DNA of 64,000 nt from Caldanaerobius polysaccharolyticus DSM 13641. Its GTDB lineage: Bacteria > Bacillota > Thermoanaerobacteria > Thermoanaerobacterales > Caldanaerobiaceae. Below are positions 33,707 through 43,868 of the stretch, piece after piece. The stretch lies in NCBI RefSeq assembly GCF_000427425.1, contig NZ_KE386495.1, positions 1,162,320-1,226,319 of the forward strand, given 5' to 3'. The notes below the pieces were generated by a model. That model did no database searches. It saw only the letters and a program-made list of their open reading frames with translations, and was not told the origin of the DNA. The position numbers and the translations under genes are program-made. Numbering within the stretch: the stretch's first letter is position 1; each line of letters starts with the position of its first letter.

Positions 33707-36187
33707 GTGCGCTACGGCCTAACACTTTACAATAGTAGTGCATTTAACCAGCAGATATTCACAATTTCAGGGGTTGTAGAGGTCAATGCAACTGTAGGTT
33801 ATGTCGTTTGTTTGCGCAATGTTGAGGCTACAGGGGCAGTAGTGTGTAAGGTTACTGCCAACGTACTGGTAAATTGCTACACATCTGCCTCTTGCAACGT
33901 GGGAGCCGTAGCGCGGGTCCATGTCCATCGAATACGGGACGTTCGTTCTGCTGGGTTGGTAGATGTTGTAGGTCAGGCCGCTTCCACTGCCCTTTGTCTG
34001 GCTGCGACTCATGCTACAGCGGTGATGTCAGGGCAGGCCCACTCGACTGCTTTATGGTATGGCAAGGCTAGCACCTTGGTGGCTGTGACGGCTACTGCGG
34101 TATCGCAGGCTACGTGCTTCGTTACGCCGACAGTTGTAGTGGCTGTTATGGGAGTCATTGGTCGTACCCGTGTTAAGTATGCCTCTTTTGGGCAGGCCGT
34201 GGCGATACGGGCGGCTTATAATGAAGGTATACGTATACCTTCTGCGGGCGTGCTCTACGCTCAGCATGGTTCTCTGGAGTTTGTAATACAACCATTCTCA
34301 GTTGCGGCTTCAGCAATTCGTTATCTGTTCGACGGCGGAGGGGCTGCAAACAAGAATCTAGTGGTATTCATCACTACCGACGGTCGAGTGCAGGTATCCT
34401 ATGGTACAGGAGTTTCTACTGTGACTATGACATCCACTACACAACTACCTGCTGATGGTAGTGCATGGATAGGTATTGGTTGGGATTCTGACGGTGTATC
34501 GCTGCTTGTAGATGGACAATTAGTTGCCTCTAATGAGCAGGCTCCAAACTTAGAATTTGGGGCTAATTTCTATGTGGGCTGTAGTGCTTCGCAAGCCAAC
34601 TCATTGGATGGGCTTTTAGAGGAATTCCGCATTAGCTCTCGTAAGAGAACAGTGGCCGAGTTCGTGGCTGCCCATGAGGCCGGAGTGCTTGGAGCACCGC
34701 TAGAATGGGATGTGGATACCACTTACCTGTTGCACTTCGACGGTAACCTTAATGTACCTGCCGTGCGACAGGGAGTATGGCAATCGCCTGTTCTTCTGGC
34801 TCCTGAAAGTTCGGATTATAGTTCTCTGGTGGCTTACTGGGAAGATAATGTTCCTGTTCATACGGCGGTGGTGTGCCAGGTGCGTACTTCACCAGATGGG
34901 CAGAACTGGTCTTTCTGGTACGACACGATAAACGGTGATTTTTCAACAGCACCTCCTAACCCGTATGCACAGGTAAGGTTCATCCTACAAACACTGGACG
35001 AAGCGGCTGTTCCTGCTGTAAATCGTTTAGTTGCAAGTTTTGAAGGTATGCCTACCGCTGAATTACTTCATGGCGGATTATCGCTGTCAGATTCTTATAC
35101 CTTTGCACAGCTTAACGATACGCTTGTTATATGTAACGGTGTGGACCAGCCTAAGAAGTTCGACGGCGAAACCATTTCCGATATTGCATCTGCCCCCAGA
35201 GCAGCATTGGTTACAGTATGGCGCAACCGCTTATTTATGGCCAAAGCTCCTTTACAGCTTTCGCACTTGTATTTCAGTGATCTACTTAATGTAGACAGTT
35301 GGCCTGCAACAAACTTTATTGCTGTCAACCCGAGCGACGGCGATGAGATAATGGCGCTTTTGCCCACTGCGTCCACACTGCTTATTGTGAAGCAGCACCG
35401 TGTATATCAGTTGCAGGGGTATTCTCCGGATACATTTCAAGTTTCACTGGTAGGTGAAGGCGGCACTATTTCTCCCTGGGGTATCATTGATACACCTTAC
35501 GGGTTGTTCCGAGTTGACCGTGAAGGTGTATGGGCTACCGACCTGCGGCGCAGTATGCTCATCAGTGAGGATATTAGCAGATTGTGGAAGCAGCTTAACC
35601 AGAGAGCATTGAAAAAAGCGGTGCTGTTTTACTATGACCAGAAGTTACTGGTGGCTGTACCCAGGGCTGGCAGCAACTATAACGACTTGCTGTTGGTCTA
35701 CGATATGCGCCATAAGAGTTGGACGGTATGGGAGGGTTGGTATCCTTCTTGTTTCCAGATTTACTGGGAGCGCGGCAAATGGGTGTATCTCTTTGGGGAT
35801 TCTCGCAAAGGTAATGTGTATGCCATAGGCGAAGGCGCCGATGACGCCGGTCAGCCTTTTGAGGCGGTCGTTGAAACTGCACATTTACCACTTATTTCCG
35901 AGGAAATCGCAAAGCGTATCAAGTGGGTTGACGTAGCGTTGGGTGGCGCAACAATACCGACTACGGTACAGGTGAGTGCTGTTGTGGATGGCTCACCACT
36001 ACCGCCGAGAGAGTTCACTGTAGACACTGAACAGGTTAGCTCTGCATATCGTGTTTATGCCCCCTCTCAAGCCAGTACGGTTGGTATACGGTTGGTTATG
36101 CCACAGGCTACAGCAAACGGACCGACGCTGTTGGGTATGGTGCTTACTTACTTCCAGCAGGCTATCAGGCCAAGGGTGGTGTTCTAG
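33707..36187 (+). CDS. Tail protein, C-terminal nozzle-like part with repeat and LamG-like regions
   Basis: 826 residues from a GTG behind GGAGGTAGG. Residues about 22-180 show a loose 20-residue rhythm (units such as AGLVDVVGQAASTALCLAAT). Residues about 190-345 look like a LamG/concanavalin-type module (AASAIRYLFDGGGAANKNLV, LLVDGQLVASNE). From about 455 onward, FAQLNDTLVICNGVDQPKKF, YFSDLLNVDSWPA and LLVYDMRHKSWTVWEG form the beta-propeller-like region of tail nozzle or stabilisation proteins. This is the natural continuation of 31156-31602, now a separate chimeric gene. Confidence 0.65.
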   Translation: MRYGLTLYNSSAFNQQIFTISGVVEVNATVGYVVCLRNVEATGAVVCKVTANVLVNCYTSASCNVGAVARVHVHRIRDVRSAGLVDVVGQAASTALCLAATHATAVMSGQAHSTALWYGKASTLVAVTATAVSQATCFVTPTVVVAVMGVIGRTRVKYASFGQAVAIRAAYNEGIRIPSAGVLYAQHGSLEFVIQPFSVAASAIRYLFDGGGAANKNLVVFITTDGRVQVSYGTGVSTVTMTSTTQLPADGSAWIGIGWDSDGVSLLVDGQLVASNEQAPNLEFGANFYVGCSASQANSLDGLLEEFRISSRKRTVAEFVAAHEAGVLGAPLEWDVDTTYLLHFDGNLNVPAVRQGVWQSPVLLAPESSDYSSLVAYWEDNVPVHTAVVCQVRTSPDGQNWSFWYDTINGDFSTAPPNPYAQVRFILQTLDEAAVPAVNRLVASFEGMPTAELLHGGLSLSDSYTFAQLNDTLVICNGVDQPKKFDGETISDIASAPRAALVTVWRNRLFMAKAPLQLSHLYFSDLLNVDSWPATNFIAVNPSDGDEIMALLPTASTLLIVKQHRVYQLQGYSPDTFQVSLVGEGGTISPWGIIDTPYGLFRVDREGVWATDLRRSMLISEDISRLWKQLNQRALKKAVLFYYDQKLLVAVPRAGSNYNDLLLVYDMRHKSWTVWEGWYPSCFQIYWERGKWVYLFGDSRKGNVYAIGEGADDAGQPFEAVVETAHLPLISEEIAKRIKWVDVALGGATIPTTVQVSAVVDGSPLPPREFTVDTEQVSSAYRVYAPSQASTVGIRLVMPQATANGPTLLGMVLTYFQQAIRPRVVF

Positions 36188-36751
36188 ATGGCGTGGTTCG
36201 ATGAAGGTTTGCTCGCTCCGTTACAGTATGCTCGTGGCGCTAACCTAAAGGAGACGGTGGATGCTTTACGTACGGAGTTAGTGAGTGTCTTAACGTCTAT
36301 GGCTTTTGCACTTAACGTGCTGGATGAAAATAACTTTCCCAACGCTGTATCTGGTGGCAAGATACTGAAAGCTGACCATTCTACTCCAGTGGCTGCACTA
36401 AACTGGATTGAAATACCGTTTCCGTTGGTACTACCGCCGCAACCAGCGAGTACAACCAGCTCTCTGGACTGTGGTGGCTTTTTTGTGTGGGACCCGATTA
36501 AGTTCCCCGGTGGAAAGTGGTATCTGGAGGCAGCGATGAAGCAAGCTGGTGGAGGTACTGCAAAGGTGCAGTTGAAACTTGGTGGTGCGGTGATAGGTGA
36601 AGTAAGCACCCAAGCTACGGAGTGGACAGTCGTGCGTGGTTCAGCCTTATCAATGCCTACCACTAGCGGAGCGCTTACTGTAACATTGGTTAGTAGTGCC
36701 ACAACCGTTACGGCCTATGCATGGACGGTTAGGTTAATTTGGCAACCGTGA
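36188..36751 (+). CDS. Hypothetical virion protein
   Basis: 187 residues, starting directly after the previous stop. A helical N-terminal 50 residues (ANLKETVDALRTELVSVLTS) and a C-terminal beta-sandwich-like stretch (AKVQLKLGGAVIGEVSTQAT) suggest a trimeric accessory or decoration protein. Not recognised as a known family. Confidence 0.6.
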   Translation: MAWFDEGLLAPLQYARGANLKETVDALRTELVSVLTSMAFALNVLDENNFPNAVSGGKILKADHSTPVAALNWIEIPFPLVLPPQPASTTSSLDCGGFFVWDPIKFPGGKWYLEAAMKQAGGGTAKVQLKLGGAVIGEVSTQATEWTVVRGSALSMPTTSGALTVTLVSSATTVTAYAWTVRLIWQP

Positions 36752-36766
36752 AAGGAGGTATGCAAA

Positions 36767-38149
36767 ATGGCCTATGATGTTCCATTAAGAAGCACTTTGG
36801 AAAAGGCTGGCTATAAAGTTACATGGCAAGGTGTAGGGCAGCCCATTAAGATTGAAAAAGAGGGGCAGACTTACGATATTTCACCGAGCAATTATCAGTT
36901 ACGCGGTGGCAAGGCCTACCTCGATTCTTCGGTGTTACCGGGTTTAATGGAGAAGGCGGGTTACCAGTGGGTACGAGAAGCAATACCACAGGGTGCTGGA
37001 TACCAGTATAATTACAATTCTAAGACAGGGCAGGTTACGGTGTCACATCCTTTTGGCGGTTCCTATACGTTCACTAATCCAATTGTTGCCGGTGGACGCG
37101 CCTATGTATCACCATCGGAAGCGCAAACTGCTAAATCTGTTGTTGGCCCTCCTTATGAAACTGGGTTAGCAGAAGTGGAAAAACTTTGGTCGGATTATTC
37201 GACAAAACAGCAAGAGGCAATTTCTAAACATTATGCTTACCAAGACCAGTTACTCAAGGATTACATGAACCAGATTAATAACTTCACAAAACAGTATGGT
37301 GATGCTGCTTTAGCTATGCTTAATACTTATCAGCAATACTACCAACAGGCTTTGCAGCAATTGCAAAAGCTGATGACGCCTGATACTACCGTTCCAGAAA
37401 CAGTAAAAGTATCCCTGTCGATATTACAGAAAAACTTACAGGACAATTTGCAACAGTTAAACGAGGAGATGAATCGCCGTGGTATTTATCAATCTGGTTT
37501 AGCAGCAGAAATGGAACGTAAAATGCGGGAAGGTGAACTTACAGAGGAGCAAAAGATACTTGCTCAGTGGCTTGACGACGTGCATCAGAGAGCTTACGAT
37601 GCCGCTTTGCGCTACGCGGACTATCTCACCAAATATGCTTCTGGTTTAGCAGATATGTACGGTACAGCTTACCTGAAGCCTATAGAGTTGGCACAGCAGG
37701 CGGCAAAAGAAGCGTACACGCTTACTTCAGGTCTGGCAGAAAACCGCTTTAAGGCTGAGTCTGACCTTCAGGCGCAGGGTTTCGATGTGCTGTCTAAACT
37801 ACGTCAGACGGCTGCCGAGCAAGCTCAGAAGATTGCAGAGACACTGCGCCAACGTCAGTGGGATTTAGAAGATTGGGAGAGGCAACGAAAAGCCGCACTG
37901 GAAGACTGGCAGCGTCAGCGTCAAGCTGCATTGGAAGATTGGCAGCGCCAGCGTCAAGCTGAAAAAGAAGACCAAGCCAGCAGTGCTGCTTTACAGCGTG
38001 AGTTACTGGAAAAGAGATTGCAAGCGGAAAGACAAAACTTGGAGAGGCAGTTGCAAGTGGAACGTGAGTTGGCTCAAATGAAGAATACGTCTAGCAGCTC
38101 ATCTAACGACGCGTGGTTAAGCGAGTTACTACAAATATTAGGTCAGTGA
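36767..38149 (+). CDS. Probable internal virion protein with stalk domains and long coiled coil
   Basis: 460 residues. Residues 1-130 contain two copies of the copper-amine-oxidase-N-like pattern (LRSTLEKAGYKVTWQGVGQ, then AYLDSS; NSKTGQVTVSHP, then RAYVSPSEA). From about 140 onward it is helical, with long Gln-rich coiled coils and a tandem (ALEDWQRQRQA) near the end. Its place between tail genes and the very large transglycosylase protein resembles the internal core proteins ejected by podoviruses. The domain is shared with 25400-26332. Confidence 0.6.
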   Translation: MAYDVPLRSTLEKAGYKVTWQGVGQPIKIEKEGQTYDISPSNYQLRGGKAYLDSSVLPGLMEKAGYQWVREAIPQGAGYQYNYNSKTGQVTVSHPFGGSYTFTNPIVAGGRAYVSPSEAQTAKSVVGPPYETGLAEVEKLWSDYSTKQQEAISKHYAYQDQLLKDYMNQINNFTKQYGDAALAMLNTYQQYYQQALQQLQKLMTPDTTVPETVKVSLSILQKNLQDNLQQLNEEMNRRGIYQSGLAAEMERKMREGELTEEQKILAQWLDDVHQRAYDAALRYADYLTKYASGLADMYGTAYLKPIELAQQAAKEAYTLTSGLAENRFKAESDLQAQGFDVLSKLRQTAAEQAQKIAETLRQRQWDLEDWERQRKAALEDWQRQRQAALEDWQRQRQAEKEDQASSAALQRELLEKRLQAERQNLERQLQVERELAQMKNTSSSSSNDAWLSELLQILGQ

Positions 38150-38179
38150 TAAGGTTAGTTTAGGTGGTGACGTTCAGTT

Positions 38180-41100
38180 ATGCTGAACCGCATCAAATCA
38201 TGGCTTCGCAATCTGTGGCAAAAACACGTAGTAGAGCCTCTGAGAGCTTCCCAGGGCCGTGCGGCTATAAAGCGCGAGAAAACTATGATAGAAGCTCCTC
38301 GCGCCAAACAACGGGCACAGGAAAAGCTCATCGCCTATGATGTAGCACGTAAGTCTGGCTCGAGGGTACCCGCGAAGCAAATAGCGCCTGAAGTGGCGCA
38401 GCGTATACGTTCATTACGGGCAAGCGGAAAATTAAAAAGTGAAGCGGAACGTGTCGGTAGGAGTTTACCGCAACCTGCAAGACGAGCCACTCGACCGTTA
38501 TGGCAAACAGTTCCCCGCACCATAGGCAGTAAAGTTTGGCAGGCTGTTGTGTGGGGTCTGCGGCAGTTATCACGGCCATATTACGCCTTAACCAGCGGTT
38601 ATGGTGAACTGCGTAAGGCTGCCAGAGAGCTTGGTGTTGACCGGCCAGGTGCTCTTAATAAGCCGAGTGGAGAGCTAAAACGTAAGAGCCATGAAATGGT
38701 TACACGTGCATTGAGAGCTGCTGCACAAGGTTTTTTACATCCCGAAGAAGCTGAAAAGAAATATCCGCACGTTATATCAGCAGAAGAGATGCCTAAACGA
38801 CTTCCTGGGTGGCTCAGAAAGACAGCGGAATTTGCCCTTGACATTGGAGTCGGCTCGGCTCTCGATTTATCTAACCTTGTCAAAGTGGCTCGTGTAGCTA
38901 ATACGGCTGAAAAGATATTACCTTGGTTACGCCGTCTACCTGAAGGGAAGCGGGCATTAGCGGCTGAAGAGTATGCGCGCAGGGCAGAACAGGGTATAAC
39001 GCGGTTGCATGAAACCCTGCGGCGTGCTAAGTCTGAACAGAGGCTTGCAGAAGAGACGGTTAAGGGACTGCGTAAGCAAGCTAAAACAGCAGAGCGTTTT
39101 ATTAACAAAGAATATCCAGAGCTGATAGAGCGGTTGCGGGAGCGCTGGGCACAGGCCGCGGTTGAAGCCAGGCGTCTGTCTCCGCAAGGGCGTATCGCGG
39201 CACTTGAGAAGATTCGCAGCATTTCTACGGAGCTGCCTGCTATTGAACGGCGAAGAGAAGCAAGTGAGCGGATTCTGGAACAGCTACGTCAGGCTCAGCA
39301 AAACGTAGCTCGAGCGAAGCGGGTGCAGCAAGCCGTACAAAGCGGTATGCAACGCCTAGCATCTAACTTGGAAGCGCTGAGAACCGGCGGTGAATACCGA
39401 CTGTTTGTAGGGCCTGTGTCTATACCGATTGAACGCATCGGTAAGGGCATCGGTTCGGCATACAGGTATGTAGTAAGTCATACGCCGGGAGTACGTGAGG
39501 TTACTAATGTATTGGCCCGTGCATTTCGTCCGGGCACTGTAGCGTATAAACCGGGTATTACAGCACGAGAAGCGGAAAGCGTCGGACGTGCGAAGCGGAT
39601 GACTCTTGACTGGCTACGTAGAGCCGGTTCCGAAGCCTCTGCGACGGGCAGGCGTGCTTTAGAGGAAAGCACAAAGTATAAAATCCCATCCAAGGCATGG
39701 CAAGCAGGAGAAGCTGTTGAGGCACTTTTACAAGGACGGGAAGAGCAAGATGCGATACTACAGAAGTTGCCTTCCGAGATACGTCCGTTTGTTGAAAAAG
39801 TGGCGGATATATGGAAGACCTCGGAACAGGGTGTAAGGCAAGCATTGGAAGAGGCTTTTGGTCCAGAGATGTCGAGTTACTTCAGGCGTGATTTGCAGGA
39901 CGTGACAGAAGGTTGGAAGTTCTTCTTGGAAGGTTACCTGCCGCATATAGTTACCGACCCGCCGGAGAAGATTAAGCAAGTAGTTCCCAAACTGGCAGAG
40001 GTGCTGGCAAGGTCATCTCCGGGTGCCAAACCGGGCTTTACGCGTGAGCGTTTGGTAGAGACCATCGGACAGCTCAAAAAAGCCGGGTTGCACCCTGTGG
40101 AAGACGTGCGTATCTTGGATGCCGCGCACCGTGCTCAGGCTGAGAGGCTTATACAGCTCAAACACATGACCGACTGGCTCCAGGCAAGGAATTTAATCGT
40201 GCCCATGCGTGAAGCTCCTGCCGACTGGGCTGACATCGGTAAGGTATTCCCGTGGTTGAAAGGCTATGCGGCACATCCTGAAATAGCCGATGCTGTCAAA
40301 CAGGTACAAAAGATATTTGCTTACGACAACGACGCTGTTAATGCATTAGCCAAAGCAAGTCAGGCCGTTATGAATGTGTTCCGTCCACTGGTGACTACGT
40401 TGCGGCCTAAATTTCACGTTTATAATACTATGGGCAACGTCGCACTGGCCATGCAGGCTGGGATGAAGCCGGATGAAATACCCGGCTACTTGGCGAAGGG
40501 TATAAAGGTTTTGCTGTCGCCTAAAACAAAAGAAGAAAAGCAGCTTGTAGATTTGTTTCAGCGTTACGGCCTGGAAGGACAAGGTGTATTCCATAACGTG
40601 ATAGAAGCACCTGCACAATTTGTAAAGGAATTGGAACGGTATTTAGAGAGAATTGGCTCTCCTATAGGGAAAATTAAGTCCGTAATATTTCCAAGATACG
40701 GTTCTAAAGTTCCCGGCCTGGAACTGATGAACTGGATAGGTCAGACAACGGATAGCGCCTTTCGCATGGGCGCTTTTTTGAATTTCATTGATAGGGGCTA
40801 TACACCTTGGGAAGCGGCTCAAATGGTAAAGCGGTACTTCTTTGATTACTCGGCGTTATCGTCTTTTGAACGCAACGTGATGCGTCACATCTTCCCGTTC
40901 TACGCATGGATGCGTTACGCTATACCGCGAGCAGTTCTTGGACCACTGGAGAACCCGATTTTCACCACTACGTTTGCTAGAACACAGCAATGGTTTGAGC
41001 AGGAAAACAACATTGATGTTGACCGCGGCCAGCTACCGTACTGGCTGCAAACGGCATTGATTGTGGGGCAGGACAAAGACGGTAAAATCATCTATGTACC

Positions 41101-42289
41101 AACGCAGATACCGCAACAGACACTTCTGCAATTTGCTGGAGCACTTTCCGAAAAAGGCGTTCAGGGTTTGCAGCGTGAAATTGCCAGCAACCTTAGCCCA
41201 ATAATAACCACGCTTATTCAGCTTGGTACCGGTGTAAGCCCGACCGGTGAGCCAGCCGCTAAAACCGGAACAGAGTTACTGACAAATATCGCCAAACGTT
41301 TTGTACCAGCATGGGAAGTGGAGGGCATTTTGAGAGCGCCCTATGATGAGGATAGACCGCGCACTACCTACCCGCTTGCGGATAGTCTTAAAGGGCTTGT
41401 TTCCCCGGTGAGTGTTTATGACTTGCCTTATGCTCAAGCCAGGGAGCAGGTGCAAGCTGAGAGTGCTGTTAATGAGCTGATTAGTGAGCTGCGTAAAACT
41501 GGTGTGGAAGTTCCAGAAACACAAACTGTTGAAAGTGAAATAAAAAAGCTGGATAGAGCCGCTATGGCACAGCAAGTAATAAAGGAACTACAAAGTAATC
41601 AATGGAAACGCAGATTGCTGGAGTTTTTAGCTAAAGGTAGCAGTAAAAAAGTATGGGATTTGGTCAACGAGCATCCTGATTTATTTTACGGTAGCAATGA
41701 GGATGTTAAGCAGCGTATTCGTAAGGTAATAACACCCGAGAACTTGATACGTTTGCGGATATACCTTGGTCGTCCTTTAAGGCCAGCAGATTTAATTGAA
41801 CATTACACACAGCTCGAACGTGGTGACTTACCTGCTGTGCCACCGCAAGCGAGAACACTACAGAAAATCCTTGAACAAATAAAAACTATGAAGCAGGCAC
41901 AAGCCAGTGGTGGAACCGCTGCTATTACACCTTCCTCCGCCGCCAGTGTTAACCGTAGATTTAACAGACGCCTTACCAGTGATGAGATAAATACTGTAAT
42001 ACAAAATGCTATAAAGATTGCCGGTGTGTCTTCGGACTGGGCGCCGTATCTACGTTGGTTGGCACAAGTAGAGTCGCAGTTTAATCCAAATGCCATCAAT
42101 GCTGATTCCGGTGCGGCTGGCTTGATGCAAACTAAACCCAGCACATTTAGGGAATATGCGGCACCGGGCATGAACGATATTTACAACCCGTTGCACAATA
42201 TGGTTGCGGCAATCCGCTACATCAAGGCTCGGTATGGTGATCCTTCGAGGATTCCCGGTATCGGGCAGACGCCTTGGAGAGGCTACTAG
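38180..42289 (+). CDS. Very large internal virion protein with C-terminal lytic transglycosylase domain
   Basis: 1369 residues. The first 450 residues are basic and helical. The middle resembles ejected internal proteins (KFHVYNTMGNVALAMQAGMK, RHIFPFYAWMRYAIPRAV). The last 100 residues are an SLT lytic transglycosylase: AQVESQFNPNAIN holds the catalytic Glu at about 1295, followed by GAAGLMQTKPSTF and NMVAAIRYIKARYG. Such proteins open peptidoglycan during DNA entry in short-tailed phages; in T7 the corresponding domain is at the N-terminus. The role here is inferred. Confidence 0.85.
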   Translation: MLNRIKSWLRNLWQKHVVEPLRASQGRAAIKREKTMIEAPRAKQRAQEKLIAYDVARKSGSRVPAKQIAPEVAQRIRSLRASGKLKSEAERVGRSLPQPARRATRPLWQTVPRTIGSKVWQAVVWGLRQLSRPYYALTSGYGELRKAARELGVDRPGALNKPSGELKRKSHEMVTRALRAAAQGFLHPEEAEKKYPHVISAEEMPKRLPGWLRKTAEFALDIGVGSALDLSNLVKVARVANTAEKILPWLRRLPEGKRALAAEEYARRAEQGITRLHETLRRAKSEQRLAEETVKGLRKQAKTAERFINKEYPELIERLRERWAQAAVEARRLSPQGRIAALEKIRSISTELPAIERRREASERILEQLRQAQQNVARAKRVQQAVQSGMQRLASNLEALRTGGEYRLFVGPVSIPIERIGKGIGSAYRYVVSHTPGVREVTNVLARAFRPGTVAYKPGITAREAESVGRAKRMTLDWLRRAGSEASATGRRALEESTKYKIPSKAWQAGEAVEALLQGREEQDAILQKLPSEIRPFVEKVADIWKTSEQGVRQALEEAFGPEMSSYFRRDLQDVTEGWKFFLEGYLPHIVTDPPEKIKQVVPKLAEVLARSSPGAKPGFTRERLVETIGQLKKAGLHPVEDVRILDAAHRAQAERLIQLKHMTDWLQARNLIVPMREAPADWADIGKVFPWLKGYAAHPEIADAVKQVQKIFAYDNDAVNALAKASQAVMNVFRPLVTTLRPKFHVYNTMGNVALAMQAGMKPDEIPGYLAKGIKVLLSPKTKEEKQLVDLFQRYGLEGQGVFHNVIEAPAQFVKELERYLERIGSPIGKIKSVIFPRYGSKVPGLELMNWIGQTTDSAFRMGAFLNFIDRGYTPWEAAQMVKRYFFDYSALSSFERNVMRHIFPFYAWMRYAIPRAVLGPLENPIFTTTFARTQQWFEQENNIDVDRGQLPYWLQTALIVGQDKDGKIIYVPTQIPQQTLLQFAGALSEKGVQGLQREIASNLSPIITTLIQLGTGVSPTGEPAAKTGTELLTNIAKRFVPAWEVEGILRAPYDEDRPRTTYPLADSLKGLVSPVSVYDLPYAQAREQVQAESAVNELISELRKTGVEVPETQTVESEIKKLDRAAMAQQVIKELQSNQWKRRLLEFLAKGSSKKVWDLVNEHPDLFYGSNEDVKQRIRKVITPENLIRLRIYLGRPLRPADLIEHYTQLERGDLPAVPPQARTLQKILEQIKTMKQAQASGGTAAITPSSAASVNRRFNRRLTSDEINTVIQNAIKIAGVSSDWAPYLRWLAQVESQFNPNAINADSGAAGLMQTKPSTFREYAAPGMNDIYNPLHNMVAAIRYIKARYGDPSRIPGIGQTPWRGY

Positions 42290-42500
42290 AAATCTTTCCA
42301 CCTAGCCATAATACAAGTCGAATAATTAAATACGTTATTACGAAGATGTACGCCGCATGTAACAAGGCATTAAAAATAGCAATAAACGCTATATCTTCAA
42401 TTTTGTAAGTATAGTAACGTTTACCTTGTTCCAGCAAATCATTGGTATAAGCGATAAACGCTAGCACTAGCGGTGCCCAACGGGTTATTTTAGACTTCAT
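42222..42500 (-). CDS. Small membrane protein on the opposite strand
   Basis: 92 residues, the only leftward gene within the rightward virion block. AAGGAGGTGGT lies at a good distance from its ATG. Two or three transmembrane segments (WAPLVLAFIAYTNDLL, FNALLHAAYIFVITYLII) are followed by a basic Ser-rich tail. Its 3' end lies antisense to the last 68 bases of the transglycosylase gene. It could be a lysogeny-expressed membrane protein, for example for exclusion of other phages, or a holin regulator. No family recognised. Confidence 0.6.
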   Translation of the reverse strand: MKSKITRWAPLVLAFIAYTNDLLEQGKRYYTYKIEDIAFIAIFNALLHAAYIFVITYLIIRLVLWLGGKISSSLSKASARYRESSKDHHTEP

Positions 42501-42551
42501 GTAGCACCACCTCCTTTATAACGGATTATATCACATTCTGGGGGTGATAGA

Positions 42552-43868
42552 TTGGCAAAATTTCTTATTGTTTCCGCTTTAGCCGAAACGATAGGATTGG
42601 CAATTCGTCTCTTAGCCGAAGGGCATGAGGTGAAATATTATATCCACGAGAAAAGCGAAAAAGACTGCGGTGATGGTTTTATAGAGAAAGTTGACGATTG
42701 GCGAGAGTACGTCGATTGGTGCGACGTACTCTTTTTTGATGACGTTGACCAGAAGGAAAAGGGTGAAACTGCTTATGCCAGCGGCAATTGGTATCTTGAA
42801 GTTCGTGAGAAATACCCAGATAAGCTCATATTAGGTGGGCACCCCAATGTTGCCCGCCTAGAAAACGACCGCATGTTTGCTCAGGAGATATTGCAGCAGG
42901 TTGGTGTACCTATCGTCCCCTTGCAGCGATTTACAAACTTCCAAGAAGCCAAAAATTTTGTGGAGAAAAACGGTGGCGGATGGGCAATTAAGCATAACAG
43001 CCAGGTTGATAGGGACCTGGCTGGTGTGTTTTTTAAACCTGAGGAGGTGATAGAGTTCCTTGACTGGTTGGAGCAAAACTGGAAGGAGCTTGCGAAAGGT
43101 AAACCGGTGGACTTTGTACTTCAGCAGGCTGTCAAGGGAGTAGAGTTTGCTGTTACGAGTTTCTTCGACGGTGAGCGCTTCAGAAGTGAGTTTTGCTACC
43201 TTAATCAGGAGGAAAAGAAGGAGCTGGACGGTGGATTAGGACGCTCTACCGGACAAATGGGAGAAATCGGCATTGTGGTGCCTAACGCACGGTTGTTTCA
43301 ACAGACACTTGCCAAGATAGAGCCTCTGCTGCGCGAATGGGGCTATTGCGGTTTCGCCGACCTCAACTGCATAGTGACTGGCCCCGACAAGGTGGTACCA
43401 TTAGAGTTTACCATCGGGCGACCAGGGTATCCTACACTGTACTCGATAAGTGAATTGCTTGACGAACCAGTAGGGCAGTTCCTCATTCGCATGGCTCAGC
43501 GAGACCCACAACCTATTAAAACGCGCGAAGGTTTTGTCTGCACACTGATTTTAGCAACTGGAACATTCCCAGACCAGCACCCAACCCGGAATAAGACAGC
43601 AGTCGTGCATGGCTTGGACAAAACCGGTCTCAGGCATGTGTGGCTTGGTGAAGCGCGCTGGGAGGATGGCAAGGTTCTCGGGGCAGGAGACATGGGTTAT
43701 CTTGCGGTTATTACTGGTTCTGGCTGGTCAATAGAAGAGGCCCGAACAAAGGCGTACGACACTATTTCACAAATTTCTGTGACTCCGTATGAAAAGTATC
43801 GTATGGACATTGGCTTGAGGGCTATGGAAGAGTTTCCACAATTGGCAGCGTGGAGGTGGTTATCATGA
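42552..43868 (+). CDS. PurD-like ATP-grasp ligase
   Basis: 438 residues from a TTG start behind GGGGGTGA. The layout is that of glycinamide ribonucleotide synthetase-like ATP-grasp enzymes: an N-terminal preATP-grasp part (FLIVSALAETIGLAIRLLAE), then GHPNVARLENDRMFAQEILQ, GGWAIKHN for ATP contact, VLQQAVKGVEFAVTSFF, and FADLNCIVTG with VPLEFTIGRPGYPT carrying metal-binding Glu. The phage lacks other purine genes, so purine synthesis is unlikely. The stop overlaps the start of a SpeD-like gene (ATGA), so the two products probably act together, for instance activating a carboxylate and joining it to an amine (inference). Confidence 0.75.
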   Translation: MAKFLIVSALAETIGLAIRLLAEGHEVKYYIHEKSEKDCGDGFIEKVDDWREYVDWCDVLFFDDVDQKEKGETAYASGNWYLEVREKYPDKLILGGHPNVARLENDRMFAQEILQQVGVPIVPLQRFTNFQEAKNFVEKNGGGWAIKHNSQVDRDLAGVFFKPEEVIEFLDWLEQNWKELAKGKPVDFVLQQAVKGVEFAVTSFFDGERFRSEFCYLNQEEKKELDGGLGRSTGQMGEIGIVVPNARLFQQTLAKIEPLLREWGYCGFADLNCIVTGPDKVVPLEFTIGRPGYPTLYSISELLDEPVGQFLIRMAQRDPQPIKTREGFVCTLILATGTFPDQHPTRNKTAVVHGLDKTGLRHVWLGEARWEDGKVLGAGDMGYLAVITGSGWSIEEARTKAYDTISQISVTPYEKYRMDIGLRAMEEFPQLAAWRWLS

